A stretch of 64,000 bases of DNA from assembly GCA_963850525.1 (NCBI GenBank), contig CAWKLQ010000004.1:744001-808000 (forward strand). Direction: 5' to 3'. This stretch comes from JAEMQF01 sp963850525. GTDB lineage: Bacteria; Pseudomonadota; Gammaproteobacteria; Burkholderiales; Burkholderiaceae_C. Below the pieces are notes generated by a model that saw only the letters and a program-made list of their open reading frames with translations, was not told the DNA's origin and made no database searches. This document shows, piece by piece, positions 10,545 through 20,021 of this stretch; positions within the stretch are counted from its first letter, which is position 1, and the number at the start of each line of letters is the position of its first letter. The translations under genes and the position numbers were made by a program.

Positions 10545-10628
10545 GAATTCGGGTTGCCGCGAATATATTCGTTTCATGTTCGTTTAATCCCATCGTTAAC
10601 CCGAATCCGCTTTCGTATTGGTTCGTTT
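10545..10628. promoter_or_regulatory. glpD/glpR divergent control region with operator-like repeats
   Basis: AT-rich stretch between the divergent glpD (start 10486) and glpR (start 10644). It holds a perfect 9-bp inverted repeat ATTCGGGTT (10547-10555) / AACCCGAAT (10598-10606), the palindrome CGAATATATTCG (10560-10571) and three direct copies of TTCGTTT at 10568, 10579 and 10622, the first two 11 bases apart (one helical turn). CATGTTCGTTT at 10575-10585 matches the half-site ATGTTCG of E. coli GlpR operators. GlpR binding is inferred from this and from the divergent layout. Confidence 0.6.
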
Positions 10629-10643
10629 AGATTCCAGCAGGTC

Positions 10644-11408
10644 ATGACGCCCAACCCCCGCCAAACTGAATTGCTCGAGGAGGTGCGCCGCAGGGGATCG
10701 ATGTCGGTTGAGGCGCTTGCCGAACGCTTTGGCGTGACGCTGCAAACCGTGAGGCGCGACGTGACCCTGCTCGCCGAAGCCGGCCTGCTCGCGCGCTTTC
10801 ACGGTGGCGTTCGCGTGCCGAGTTCGACGACCGAAAACATCGCCTACCGGCAACGCCAGCAGTTGAACCTCTCCGCCAAGCAGGCGATCGCCCGCGCAGT
10901 CGCCGCGGCGGTGCCAAACGGCTGCTCGCTGATCCTCAACATCGGCACGACGACCGAGTGCATCGCGCGCGAACTGCTGCGCCACAAGGGCCTGCGCGTG
11001 ATCACGAACAATTTGAACGTCGCCGCGATCCTGTCCGACAACCCGAACTGCGAAGTCATGGTCGCCGGAGGCACGGTGCGCACGCGCGACCGCGGCATCG
11101 TCGGCGAAGCGACGGTGGCGTTCATGCGCCAGTTCAAGGTCGACATCGGCCTGATCGGCATTTCCGGAATCGAGGCCGACGGCACGCTGCGCGACTTCGA
11201 CGTGCACGAAGTCGAAGTCTCACGCGCCATCATCGAACAGTCGCGCGAAGTCTGGCTCGCCACCGACCACAGCAAGTTCAACCGGCCGGCGATGGTGGAG
11301 CTCGCGGCGCTGAGCCGCCTGGACCGGTTGTTCACTGACGCTGCGCCGCCCGAGCCGTTTCCGGCGTTGCTCGCCGAGGCGGGGGTGCGCTGCGACGTCG
11401 CGGGGTGA
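10644..11408 (+). CDS. glpR: DeoR-family transcriptional regulator, glycerol-3-phosphate repressor
   Basis: 254 residues from ATG 10644. The N-terminal DeoR helix-turn-helix is clear (RQTELLEEVRRRGSMSVEALAERFGVTLQTVRRDVTLLAEAGLLARFHGG), followed by the DeoR sensor domain with LNIGTTTECIARELL, NNLNVAAIL and GGTVRTRDRGIVG. The sensor domain of this family binds phosphorylated sugars; for GlpR the ligand is glycerol-3-phosphate. It is divergent from the glpD transport operon, and glpK lies downstream on the same strand. It most likely represses glpD-glpV and is released by glycerol-3-phosphate. Confidence 0.92.
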   Translation: MTPNPRQTELLEEVRRRGSMSVEALAERFGVTLQTVRRDVTLLAEAGLLARFHGGVRVPSSTTENIAYRQRQQLNLSAKQAIARAVAAAVPNGCSLILNIGTTTECIARELLRHKGLRVITNNLNVAAILSDNPNCEVMVAGGTVRTRDRGIVGEATVAFMRQFKVDIGLIGISGIEADGTLRDFDVHEVEVSRAIIEQSREVWLATDHSKFNRPAMVELAALSRLDRLFTDAAPPEPFPALLAEAGVRCDVAG

Positions 11409-11423
11409 ATTCAGACGCCGATC

Positions 11424-12143
11424 TCAGGCCGCCCGAGCAAGCGTCAACACCGCGTGGTACGCCGGATGCGAGCCATCGTTGAACGGCGCGAGCGTGAGCA
11501 ACGCAGCTTCTGCCTCGGCACCGGTCACGCGCTGCCAACGGCCGGCGCTGCCGTGGCGGTCCAGGCACAGCTCGAAGCCGCCTGCCACGGGCCGAATCGA
11601 GAGCCAACTGTCGTTGTCTGCGCGCGTCAGGCACAGCTCCCAGCCGGCGGGCGCCACCGCCTGCAGCGAGGCGAGCACGCCGCTTTCCGCGTCGGCAAGC
11701 AAAATGCCGCGCGTGACGTATCCGGTGCCTGCGTCATGCCACGGGCCGAGCGCCATGCCGCGCACCTGCAACGCCAAGGGCACGACGGGCCGGCTGTCGT
11801 AACCCGGAGTCAGGACAGCCGCAAGCACGAGCGCGGCGATGCCGTCAAACTGCCGCACCACCTGGCGCTGCGACCCGGCCCATTCGTACAGGCGCGCAGG
11901 TCCAGCGTCCCAGCCGGCGTAACCCACGGGATTGCCGGCGCGCCGCGCAATCCACAAGGCCGACGGAAATTGCGCCGCAAGTGCAGCGCCAAAGGCCTGC
12001 CCCGGCGCTTTCGGCCCGTCAAACCATTGCAGGCCGTGGCTTGGCGCGGCCGGCGCGGCCTGCACGCGCGACAAGATCCCCAGGTAGTCCGGTGGCAGCC
12101 AAGGGAACTCAGCTTGGATTTGTGCGATGCGTTCGGGTGTCAT
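11424..12143 (-). CDS. Hypothetical protein, possibly SMI1/KNR4 (SUKH)-like
   Basis: 239 residues from ATG 12143, convergent with glpR (15 bases between stops). The N-terminus MTPERIAQIQAEFPWLPPDYLGILSRV, with a hydrophobic 'LP-DY-x-FL' pattern, recalls SUKH immunity proteins, and the FDGIAALVLAAVLTP segment fits a later helix of that fold. The middle part is rich in Trp, Gly and Ala and I do not recognise it. No signal peptide or membrane segment is seen. The next gene on the same strand (12232) is NTF2-like and also looks like an immunity protein. The SUKH label is tentative. Confidence 0.5.
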   Translation of the reverse strand: MTPERIAQIQAEFPWLPPDYLGILSRVQAAPAAPSHGLQWFDGPKAPGQAFGAALAAQFPSALWIARRAGNPVGYAGWDAGPARLYEWAGSQRQVVRQFDGIAALVLAAVLTPGYDSRPVVPLALQVRGMALGPWHDAGTGYVTRGILLADAESGVLASLQAVAPAGWELCLTRADNDSWLSIRPVAGGFELCLDRHGSAGRWQRVTGAEAEAALLTLAPFNDGSHPAYHAVLTLARAA

Positions 12144-12231
12144 GGAACGCAATGGCAGGTGCGCGCATCAACTCTCCCGCTGCTTCGAAGCGGTGCGTTT
12201 CAGGGCGGCGTCGATGTCGAGGGTCATGGGC

Positions 12232-12654
12232 TCAAAGAATATCGGGGCGCCACTGACCGTCTTGCTCGCTTTTCAGGCTGTCGATCAGCCATCTGCCGTC
12301 CCGCCGGTGCAGCACGTAGCGGAAAGGCCCGCCCAGCAACGCCTGGCGCAGCGTGTCCACCTCGGCCTTGTTGCCGGAAATTCGCGTCGCGACGATGCGC
12401 TCGGTCGCGGGGTCATATTCAGGCGGCTTGGAAAACGACGCGTTGCGGCCGTAGGGGCGCTTGCGAGGCGTGCAAAACTGCGCGAACACCCGGTCGCACG
12501 CCGCCGACACTTCGACTTGGTAGTCCTCCGCCTGCGGCGTTCCACGGGCGCGGCGCGACGCGGCCCAGGCGTTCACCTCCCAAACGTGCATCGCTTCGAT
12601 GAACGCCGTCACGATGGCGTCGGGCGGCAGGTCTTCACTCACATCGTTTTCCAT
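12232..12654 (-). CDS. NTF2-fold immunity-like protein
   Basis: 140 residues. The protein carries the pattern YQVEVSAACDRVFAQFCTPRKRPYGRNASF, PPEYDPATERIVATR and FRYVLHRRDGRWLIDSLK, which I associate with the NTF2-fold immunity family linked to polymorphic toxins. The final WRPDIL closes the small cone-shaped fold. It lies upstream of the possible SUKH gene on the same strand; between them is only a 19-codon open frame (12169-12228). No toxin gene is visible nearby, so the partner is either elsewhere or absent (an orphan immunity gene). Family moderately sure, role inferred. Confidence 0.6.
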   Translation of the reverse strand: MENDVSEDLPPDAIVTAFIEAMHVWEVNAWAASRRARGTPQAEDYQVEVSAACDRVFAQFCTPRKRPYGRNASFSKPPEYDPATERIVATRISGNKAEVDTLRQALLGGPFRYVLHRRDGRWLIDSLKSEQDGQWRPDIL

Positions 12655-12793
12655 GGATTGGCGCGGGCTGCAAACCCGGTGGCGATATGTGCAGGCGATT
12701 TTTCACCCAGTCCCAGCCGCGTCAAGCGGCCCGAGGCACACTTGGCGGCGCAAACCCGCGATTTCGCCACAACCCCGCGCACAGGAGCCTTGC

Positions 12794-14317
12794 ATGAGCG
12801 GCGTTTCCTACCTTCTCGCCCTGGACCAGGGCACCTCGAGCTCGCGCAGCATCGTGTTCGATGGGCGGGGTCGCATCGTGTCGATCGCGCAGCGCGAGTT
12901 CCGGCAAATCTACCCGCAGCCCGGCTGGGTCGAGCACGATCCGCTGGAGATCTGGCAGACCCAGCTCGCGACCGCCCAGGAGGCGCTCGCTAAGGCGGGC
13001 CTGCACGCGCGCGACATCGCCTCGATCGGCATCACGAACCAGCGCGAAACGACGGTCGTGTGGAATCGCAAGACTGGCGTTCCGATCTACAACGCCATCG
13101 TCTGGCAAGACCGGCGCGCCGAGCCCACCTGCGTGAACCTGCGCGCGTCAGGCCTCGAGACATTGTTTCGCGACAAGACCGGGCTCATCATCGACGCGTA
13201 TTTTTCCGGGACCAAGCTGAAGTGGATTCTGGACAACGTCGCCGGCGCGCGCGCCGCCGCAGCGCGTGGCGAACTCGCGTTCGGCACGATCGACACATGG
13301 CTCATGTGGCAATTGAGCGGCGGCGCCGCAGCCGCAACCCGAAGCCAGGCGATTCACGCGACCGACGTGAGCAACGCCTCGCGCACCTTGCTGCTGAACG
13401 TGCGCAGCAACCGCTGGGACGCTGAACTGCTGCGCCTGCTCGACGTTCCCGCCGAAGTGCTGCCTGCGGTGCACCCGTCGAGCCACGTCTACGGGATGAC
13501 GCAGGCCGATTTGCTCGGCGCCGCGCTGCCGATCGGCGGCGTCGCGGGAGATCAGCAAAGCGCCCTGTTCGGCCAGGCGTGTTTCAAGGCCGGTCTGGCA
13601 AAAAACACCTATGGCACCGGCTGCTTCATGCTGATGCACACCGGTGCGCAATTTCAGACGAGCCGCAACGGCCTGATCACGACGAGCGCGGCGCAGCCCA
13701 CCGCGACGCCTGAATTCGCGCTCGAAGGCAGCGTCTTCATCGGCGGTGCGGTCGTGCAATGGTTGCGCGACGGCCTGCATGCGATTCATTCCAGCGGCGA
13801 AGTGCAGCAACTCGCGCAAAGCGTCCCCGACAGCGGCGGCGTGATGTTCGTCCCCGCCTTCACCGGCCTGGGCGCGCCGTACTGGAAGCCCGACGCGCGC
13901 GGCGCCATCGTCGGTTTGACGCGCGGCAGCACGGTCGCGCACATTGCACGTGCGGCGCTGGAAAGCATCGCGTTTCAGTCGGCCGCCTTGCTGCTCGCGA
14001 TGAGCCGCGACGCGGTCGCCGCGGGAGGCGCCCCAGTGGCGGAGTTGCGCGTCGACGGCGGCGCCTGCGTGAACGATCTGCTGATGCAGTTCCAGGCCGA
14101 TCTGCTGGCTATTCCCGTCGTGCGCCCGCAGGTGATCGAAACCACGGCGCTCGGTGCGGCCTACCTCGCCGGCTTGAGCTGCGGGGTCTACAAGGGCTTG
14201 GACGAGTTGAGCGCGCAGTGGGAAGTCGAGCGGCGCTTTCACCCGACGCTGTCGCGCGACGCAGCGCTGGCCTTGATGCAACGCTGGGAGCACGCGGTCG
14301 CGCAGGCGGTGCTGTAG
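12794..14317 (+). CDS. glpK: Glycerol kinase
   Basis: 507 residues from ATG 12794 with AGGAG at 12783-12787. The FGGY-kinase blocks are all present: LALDQGTSSSRSIVFD at the N-terminus, ITNQRETTVVWNRKTGVPIYNAIVWQDRR, GDQQSALFGQACF, KNTYGTGCFMLMHTG and VDGGACVNDLLMQFQADLL. It phosphorylates glycerol to glycerol-3-phosphate in the cytoplasm, trapping it after uptake by the ABC transporter and feeding GlpD. It is separated from glpR by two minus-strand genes, so it must have its own promoter in the ~140 bases after 12654. Confidence 0.97.
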   Translation: MSGVSYLLALDQGTSSSRSIVFDGRGRIVSIAQREFRQIYPQPGWVEHDPLEIWQTQLATAQEALAKAGLHARDIASIGITNQRETTVVWNRKTGVPIYNAIVWQDRRAEPTCVNLRASGLETLFRDKTGLIIDAYFSGTKLKWILDNVAGARAAAARGELAFGTIDTWLMWQLSGGAAAATRSQAIHATDVSNASRTLLLNVRSNRWDAELLRLLDVPAEVLPAVHPSSHVYGMTQADLLGAALPIGGVAGDQQSALFGQACFKAGLAKNTYGTGCFMLMHTGAQFQTSRNGLITTSAAQPTATPEFALEGSVFIGGAVVQWLRDGLHAIHSSGEVQQLAQSVPDSGGVMFVPAFTGLGAPYWKPDARGAIVGLTRGSTVAHIARAALESIAFQSAALLLAMSRDAVAAGGAPVAELRVDGGACVNDLLMQFQADLLAIPVVRPQVIETTALGAAYLAGLSCGVYKGLDELSAQWEVERRFHPTLSRDAALALMQRWEHAVAQAVL

Positions 14318-14359
14318 CGGCAGCAGCTCGCACATATTCTTGGCTTCCGGACAATGTAA

Positions 14360-14391
14360 TTGCTGATACATAGTTTGTAGCGTATGCTACA
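14360..14391 (+). promoter_or_regulatory. Candidate chrB promoter with overlapping palindromic operator
   Basis: TTGCTG (14360-14365) and TATGCT (14383-14388) are spaced by 17 bases and would start transcription at or near the chrB ATG at 14395, so the message may be nearly leaderless. The palindrome TGTAGC-GTAT-GCTACA (14376-14391) overlaps the -10 box and is a good candidate operator, perhaps for ChrB itself, which is known as a chromate-sensing regulator in other bacteria. Confidence 0.5.
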
Positions 14392-14394
14392 GAC

Positions 14395-15348
14395 ATGTGG
14401 GCCCTCCTGCTCGTCACCCTGCCGACCCAACCGAATGCCGTGCGCCTGCGCATCTGGCGCTCGCTGAAGGCGCTGGGCTGCGCGGCGCTGCGCGACGGCG
14501 CGTACCTGTTGCCGAGCGACCACGCGGCAACACTCGACGCGATCGCTGCCGAAGTTCGCGAGCACGGCGGCAGCGCGTCGGTGCTCGCGCTGGCGGCGCG
14601 GGACGAGGCGCAGCGCGCCGAAGTGCTTGCACTGTTTGACCGCAGCAGCGTCTACGCCGACTGGCAAGCGCAAGCAAAAGCTCTGCAGCGCGAACTCGAT
14701 CGAATCGCCGAAGTCGATGCGCGGCGGCGCCTGCGCGGCGTGGCCGAGGCGCTGCTTGCACTGCAGAAGACTGACTACTACCCCGGCGCTGCATCCGAGC
14801 AGGCGCAGGCCGAACTGCAACTGCTGCGCGCCGCGCTCGACTCCAGATTTTCCAAAGGCGAACCGCACGCCAGCCCGCGCGAAACCCTGCCCCGTCTGGA
14901 CCGCGCCAAATTCCAGGGCAAGCGCTGGGCGACGCGCGCGCGGCCGTGGGTCGACCGGCTCGCGTGCGCGTGGCTGATCCGGCGCTTCATCGACGAGCGC
15001 GCCGAGTTCATCTGGCTTGACGCCGACATGCAACCGGTGCGCACCCCACGCGGTGCGCTCGGCTTCGACTACGACGGCGCGCGTTTCACGCACGTCGGTA
15101 CACGCGTCACGTTTCGAAGTGCTCGCCGCGAGTTTCGGGTTCGAGCGCGACCCGAAACTGCAGCGCATCGCTGCGGCGGTGCATTACCTCGACGTGGGCG
15201 GCATCCCCGTGGCCGAAGCGCCGGGACTGGAAAGCGTTCTCGCGGGGCTGCGCGAACTGCACGCCGACGACGATGCCCTGGTCGGCGCTGCAGCGACCGT
15301 GTTCGACGCGCTGTACGCGACGCCCAGCGCCAAGCCCGAGGACGCTGA

Positions 15349-15352
<4 letters not shown>
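14395..15352 (+). pseudogene. chrB: Chromate resistance regulator ChrB, frameshifted near the 3' end
   Basis: The first 240 codons (MWALLLVTLPTQPNAVRLRIWRSLKALGCAALRDGAYLLP, later KRWATRARPWVDRLACAWLIRRFIDERAEFIWLD) are a typical ChrB. The frame then reads into arginine-rich nonsense. One extra C in the run GTTTCGAAG (about 15115) causes it: skipping that base continues as FEVLAASFGFERDPKLQRIAAAVHYLDVGG to a TGA at 15352 that overlaps the chrA start as ATGA. The overlap shows the original end. Either a real single-base insertion or a sequence error. The intact protein would act as chromate-responsive regulator and helper of ChrA. Confidence 0.85.
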
Positions 15353-16710
<1,358 letters not shown>

Positions 16711-16721
16711 AAGGACTCTCC

Positions 16722-17627
16722 ATGGACGCTCGCATTCAAACCCTGCCCTTCGACCCCACGCTGCTGCGCGGCCTGTCGGAAAACCTGCTGCGCAGCCACC
16801 ACCAGAACAACTACGGCGGTGCGGTGAAACGCTTGAACGCGATCCGAACCGAACTCGCCGCGATGCCATTCGCTGCCGCGCCAGGCTTTCGCCTGAACGG
16901 CTTGAAACGCGAGGAGTTGATCGCGACCAACTCGATGCTGCTGCACGAGCTCTACTTCGCGAGCCTGGGCGGCGACGGCGAAACGATGACGCCGGCGTTC
17001 GCGCTCGCGCTTACCGCGAACTTCGGCAGCGTGGCGCGCTGGCGAGAAGAGTTCGTCGCGATGGGCAAAGCGCTCGGCGGCGGCTCGGGCTGGGTGCTGC
17101 TGACGTTTCAACCGCGCGAAGGCACGCTGGTCAACCAATGGGCTGCGGACCACACGCACGCGTTGGCCGGCGGCGCGCCGATTCTGGCGCTGGACATGTA
17201 CGAGCACGCCTACCACCTCGACCACGGCGCAGCAGCCGGCGCGTATGTCGACGCCTTCATGGCGAACATCGATTGGGCGGCGGTCTACGAGCGCTACCAG
17301 CACGCCGTGCACGCGGCGAGCGAGCCCTTCGGCGCAGCGCCGGACGACATCGCCAAGGCGCAAGTGTTCGACGTGCGGCGTGCCGGCGTGTACGAGCAGG
17401 CCGCGACGATGCTGCCCGGTGCCCAGTGGCGCGACCCTGGCCAAGTCAACCGCTGGGCGCAAGAGCTGACTCCGGGCGACGATGTTGTCGTGTACTGCGT
17501 GTACGGCCACGAAGTGGGGCGCGCCACCGCGATGCGCCTGCGCGCCGCGGGGCTGAACGCGCGCTACCTCAGCGGCGGCATCGACGCCTGGCAGGGCGCG
17601 GGCCGGCCGGTTGTGGCCAAAGGCTGA
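16722..17627 (+). CDS. Iron/manganese superoxide dismutase fused to a rhodanese domain
   Basis: 301 residues from ATG 16722 (AAAGGA upstream), 11 bases after chrA. Residues 1-190 are SodFM-like, with likely metal ligands H26, H75 (SMLLHELYF), D158 and H162 (LDMYEHAYHLDHG). An ungapped match to E. coli SodB puts N30, Y31 and A34-like residues where the usual gateway H30, H31 and Y34 stand, so substrate access may differ. Residues ~200-301 are a rhodanese domain (FDVRRAGVYE; YCVYGHEVGRATAMRLRAAG) with the active-site Cys in YCVYGHE. This fusion travels with chromate operons; it may handle superoxide made during chromate reduction. Confidence 0.85.
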   Translation: MDARIQTLPFDPTLLRGLSENLLRSHHQNNYGGAVKRLNAIRTELAAMPFAAAPGFRLNGLKREELIATNSMLLHELYFASLGGDGETMTPAFALALTANFGSVARWREEFVAMGKALGGGSGWVLLTFQPREGTLVNQWAADHTHALAGGAPILALDMYEHAYHLDHGAAAGAYVDAFMANIDWAAVYERYQHAVHAASEPFGAAPDDIAKAQVFDVRRAGVYEQAATMLPGAQWRDPGQVNRWAQELTPGDDVVVYCVYGHEVGRATAMRLRAAGLNARYLSGGIDAWQGAGRPVVAKG

Positions 17628-17641
17628 GCGCGAGCTGACGC

Positions 17642-18712
17642 ATGTCGCACAACCCCGCGCTGACATTGGTGCTGACGCGGCGCGACGTCGCGGCGCTGAT
17701 GTCGCCGCGCGACCATCTCGACGCCGTCGACAGCGGATTTGCCGCGCTCGGCGAAGGCCGCGCCCATTCACCGGCGCCGCTGCACTTGAAAGTGGGCCAC
17801 GGCGGGTTTCACGCCAAGGCGGCCCACATCGAAGCGGCGCGCTCGTTCGTCGCGCTCAAGTTCAACGCCAACATGCCGGGCAACCCGGCGCGCCTGAGTC
17901 TGCCGACGATCCAGGGCGCGATCCTGCTCTGCGACGCGAGCGACGGCAGGCTGCTCGCGGTGATGGACTCGATCGAGGTCACGCTGCGGCGCACTGCAGC
18001 GGCCACCGCGTTGGCCGCGCGTTACCTCGCACGGCCTGACTCCAGCGTATTGGCGGTGTGCGGCTGTGGCGCCCAGGCGGCGCCGCAGATCGAGGCTTTG
18101 CAGCAGGTCCTGCCGTTGCAGCGCATCCTGCTCTGGGACATCGATGCCGAGAAATCGAAGCGCCTGGGCGAGCAGTTGGTGCGCAGCCAGGCCTGCGCAG
18201 TCGAGATCGCACCGAGCCTCGCCAGCGCGACGCGGCGCAGCGACGCGATCGTGACCTGCACTTCGTCGACGGCGGCCTTTCTCACGCCGGCCGACGTCAA
18301 GCCTGGCAGCTTCATCGCCGCAGTCGGCGCCGACAGCCCGGCCAAGAGCGAGATCGCACCGGCGCTGATGGCCGCCTCGAAAGTGATCGTCGACAGTCTC
18401 GAGCAATGCGCCGCGATGGGCGACCTGCACCACGCCCTGGCCGCCGGCGCGATGCGCGTCGACCAGGTGCACGCCGAACTCGGCGAGGTCGTGCGCGGCG
18501 TCAAGACCGGGCGAAGCGATTCGCACGAGATATGCATCTTCGATTCGACCGGCACCGCGGTGCAAGACGTCGCCAGCGCGGTGCGCGTCTTCGAGCGCGC
18601 CTGCGCGCTCGGCGTCGGCACGGCGTTTGACTTCGGCGGCGCATCAAGCGACGCCGCTGCGTCCGGCGGGAGCGGATTCCCTGCATCGATTCATCGGAAA
18701 GGAACACCATGA
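17642..18712 (+). CDS. Ornithine cyclodeaminase / mu-crystallin family protein
   Basis: 356 residues. The family blocks are LMSPRDHLDAVDSGFAALGEGRAHSP, LHLKVGHGGFHAKAAHI, FVALKFNANMPGNPARLSLPTIQGAILLCDASDGRLLAVMDSIEVTLRRTAAATALAARYLA and the NAD-binding CGCGAQAAPQIEAL (an unusual CGCGAQ in place of GxGxQ). In this family the Arg in RRTAAATALAA and a Lys bind the amino acid carboxylate. The substrate could be ornithine, an imino acid or another amino acid. It lies 14 bases after the dismutase gene and its stop overlaps the next start (ATGA), so it is part of the chromate operon, although its role in chromate resistance is unknown. Confidence 0.88.
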   Translation: MSHNPALTLVLTRRDVAALMSPRDHLDAVDSGFAALGEGRAHSPAPLHLKVGHGGFHAKAAHIEAARSFVALKFNANMPGNPARLSLPTIQGAILLCDASDGRLLAVMDSIEVTLRRTAAATALAARYLARPDSSVLAVCGCGAQAAPQIEALQQVLPLQRILLWDIDAEKSKRLGEQLVRSQACAVEIAPSLASATRRSDAIVTCTSSTAAFLTPADVKPGSFIAAVGADSPAKSEIAPALMAASKVIVDSLEQCAAMGDLHHALAAGAMRVDQVHAELGEVVRGVKTGRSDSHEICIFDSTGTAVQDVASAVRVFERACALGVGTAFDFGGASSDAAASGGSGFPASIHRKGTP

Positions 18713-19180
18713 AATGGGTGACTCGTGAACGCCCGAAGATCGACCGCATCGCCTGCCCGTGGCTGATTCAGCGCTTCATCGACCGTGACGCTGAATTCTT
18801 GTACGTGCCGGGTGCCGACGTGTTGAAGAGTCGCCAGTGAGCGCAACGCCACGCCCTACGACATTCCCGGCGTCGAGATGGGCCACGTCGGCGAGCGCTG
18901 CAGCTTCGACGCGTTCATCGCGAAGTACCAGCTCGCCGACCCGGCGCTGCAGCAACTCGCGCAAATCGTGCGCGGCGCCGACACGTCGCGCCTGGACCTC
19001 ACGCCGCAATCGGCGGGGCTGTACGCGATTTCTCTCGGCCTGTCGCACAACCACGCCGATGACCATGAGATGCTGCGCCATGGCAGGGTGATGTACGACG
19101 CGCTTTATGCGTGGTGCCCGTCTTGCCAGGGCGAGACGCACAACTGGCCACCTCCCCCGAGCCGTGGCATTGACCGGTAG
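18709..19180 (+). pseudogene. ChrB C-terminal-domain protein, frameshifted
   Basis: Starts at ATG 18709 with MKWVTRERPKIDRIACPWLIQRFIDRDAEFLYVPGADVLK and then meets a stop at 18838. Removing the A at about 18829 restores VASERNATPYDIPGVEMGHVGERCSFDAFIAKYQLADPALQQLAQIVRGADTSRLDL and continues to 19180 (ALYAWCPSCQGETHNWP). The repaired product of about 156 residues is a stand-alone ChrB domain protein, a common last gene of chromate operons. Its start overlaps the stop of the preceding gene. The lesion is again one inserted base, like that in the full-length chrB. Confidence 0.85.
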
Positions 19181-19245
19181 CCCAAGATCGCCATCCTCAC
19201 CGATGCGGCCCTTGGCCTCGGCCGCTCCCTAGAGCGGGCTGGCCC

Positions 19246-19596
19246 TCAGACGGCCGCCTGCACCATGATCTCCACCGTCAGCCCCGGCGCCGCGAGCCTG
19301 GCTTCGACGGTGGCGCGCGCGGGCGTATTGCCGGGCGAGACCCAGGCGTCCCACACCTCGTTCATCTGGCTCCAGGTGCCGATGTCGGTGAGCCAGATGT
19401 TGGCCGAGAGGACCTTGCTCTTGTCGCTGCCGGCCTCGGCCAGCAGGCTGTCGATCTTGGCCAGGATCTGGCGCGTCTGGCCTTTCACGTCCTGGTTCTT
19501 GTCGTCGGCGGTGAGGCCGGCGAGGTACACGGTATTGCCATGCACGACGGCGCCGCTCATGCGCGGGCCGGGTTTGATGCGTTTGATGGTGCTCAT
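19246..19596 (-). CDS. RidA/YjgF family protein (enamine/imine deaminase)
   Basis: 116 residues. Blocks of the Rid family: IKPGPRMSGAVVHGNTVYLAGLTADDKNQDVKGQTRQILAKIDSLLAEAGSDKSKVLSANIWLTDIGTWSQMNEVWDAWV and the C-terminal TPARATVEARLAAPGLTVEIMVQAAV. RidA proteins are trimers that hydrolyse reactive enamines made by PLP enzymes. The key Arg of RidA in the sequence PARATVEARL (usually PARxxV-x-ARLP) is present, though the following Pro is replaced. It is convergent with the chromate operon and alone on its strand. Confidence 0.92.
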   Translation of the reverse strand: MSTIKRIKPGPRMSGAVVHGNTVYLAGLTADDKNQDVKGQTRQILAKIDSLLAEAGSDKSKVLSANIWLTDIGTWSQMNEVWDAWVSPGNTPARATVEARLAAPGLTVEIMVQAAV

Positions 19597-19794
19597 GCGC
19601 GCTTGTCCTCGTTGAAATGCAGCGGGCGCTGCGGGGGTCTCGATACTGCCTCAACTTTGGCCCAGGGAGCGATTGATCTGAGTACCGCGCCAGGGCTTCC
19701 TCGCCGGCAAACAAACCTCGCATGAGGTGCCATGCCACACTTCCGCGCAACACGAGCGCTCAACCCCAGCCACTGAGCATCGAACATTCCGAAC

Positions 19795-19950
19795 ATGAAC
19801 ACTCCTGAGGGTTTCGAACCGCTGTTCCGCACCAGCCCGGTGCTGGACTTGATCGGCCCGGTCTATTGCCGCGGCAAGGGCGCGGGGTTGGTGCTGGGCA
19901 TGAGGGCGCAGACCAAGCACTGCAACGCGCGCGGCACGGTTCATGGGGGG
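19795..19950 (+). pseudogene. PaaI-type (hotdog) thioesterase, N-terminal remnant
   Basis: The frame MNTPEGFEPLFRTSPVLDLIGPVYCRGKGAGLVLGMRAQTKHCNARGTVHGG matches the first ~50 residues of a PaaI-like thioesterase, up to the catalytic-helix HGG motif. After HGG the family should continue with a hydrophobic helix (VLATLADVALGY); here the frame turns to WCVCRGGAAQ and stops at 20025. The rest of the gene is missing, so this is a deletion remnant just upstream of the hydrolase gene at 20022. Confidence 0.65.
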
Positions 19951-20021
19951 TGGTGTGTTTGTCGTGGCGGGGCCGCTCAGCCAACCCGATGCCTGACGGA
20001 GTTTCTTTGTCGAGTTCGCCA

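Noticed and set aside
8909..10546. A 545-codon plus-strand open frame over glpD
   Set aside because: Shadow of glpD, which has all family motifs on the other strand.
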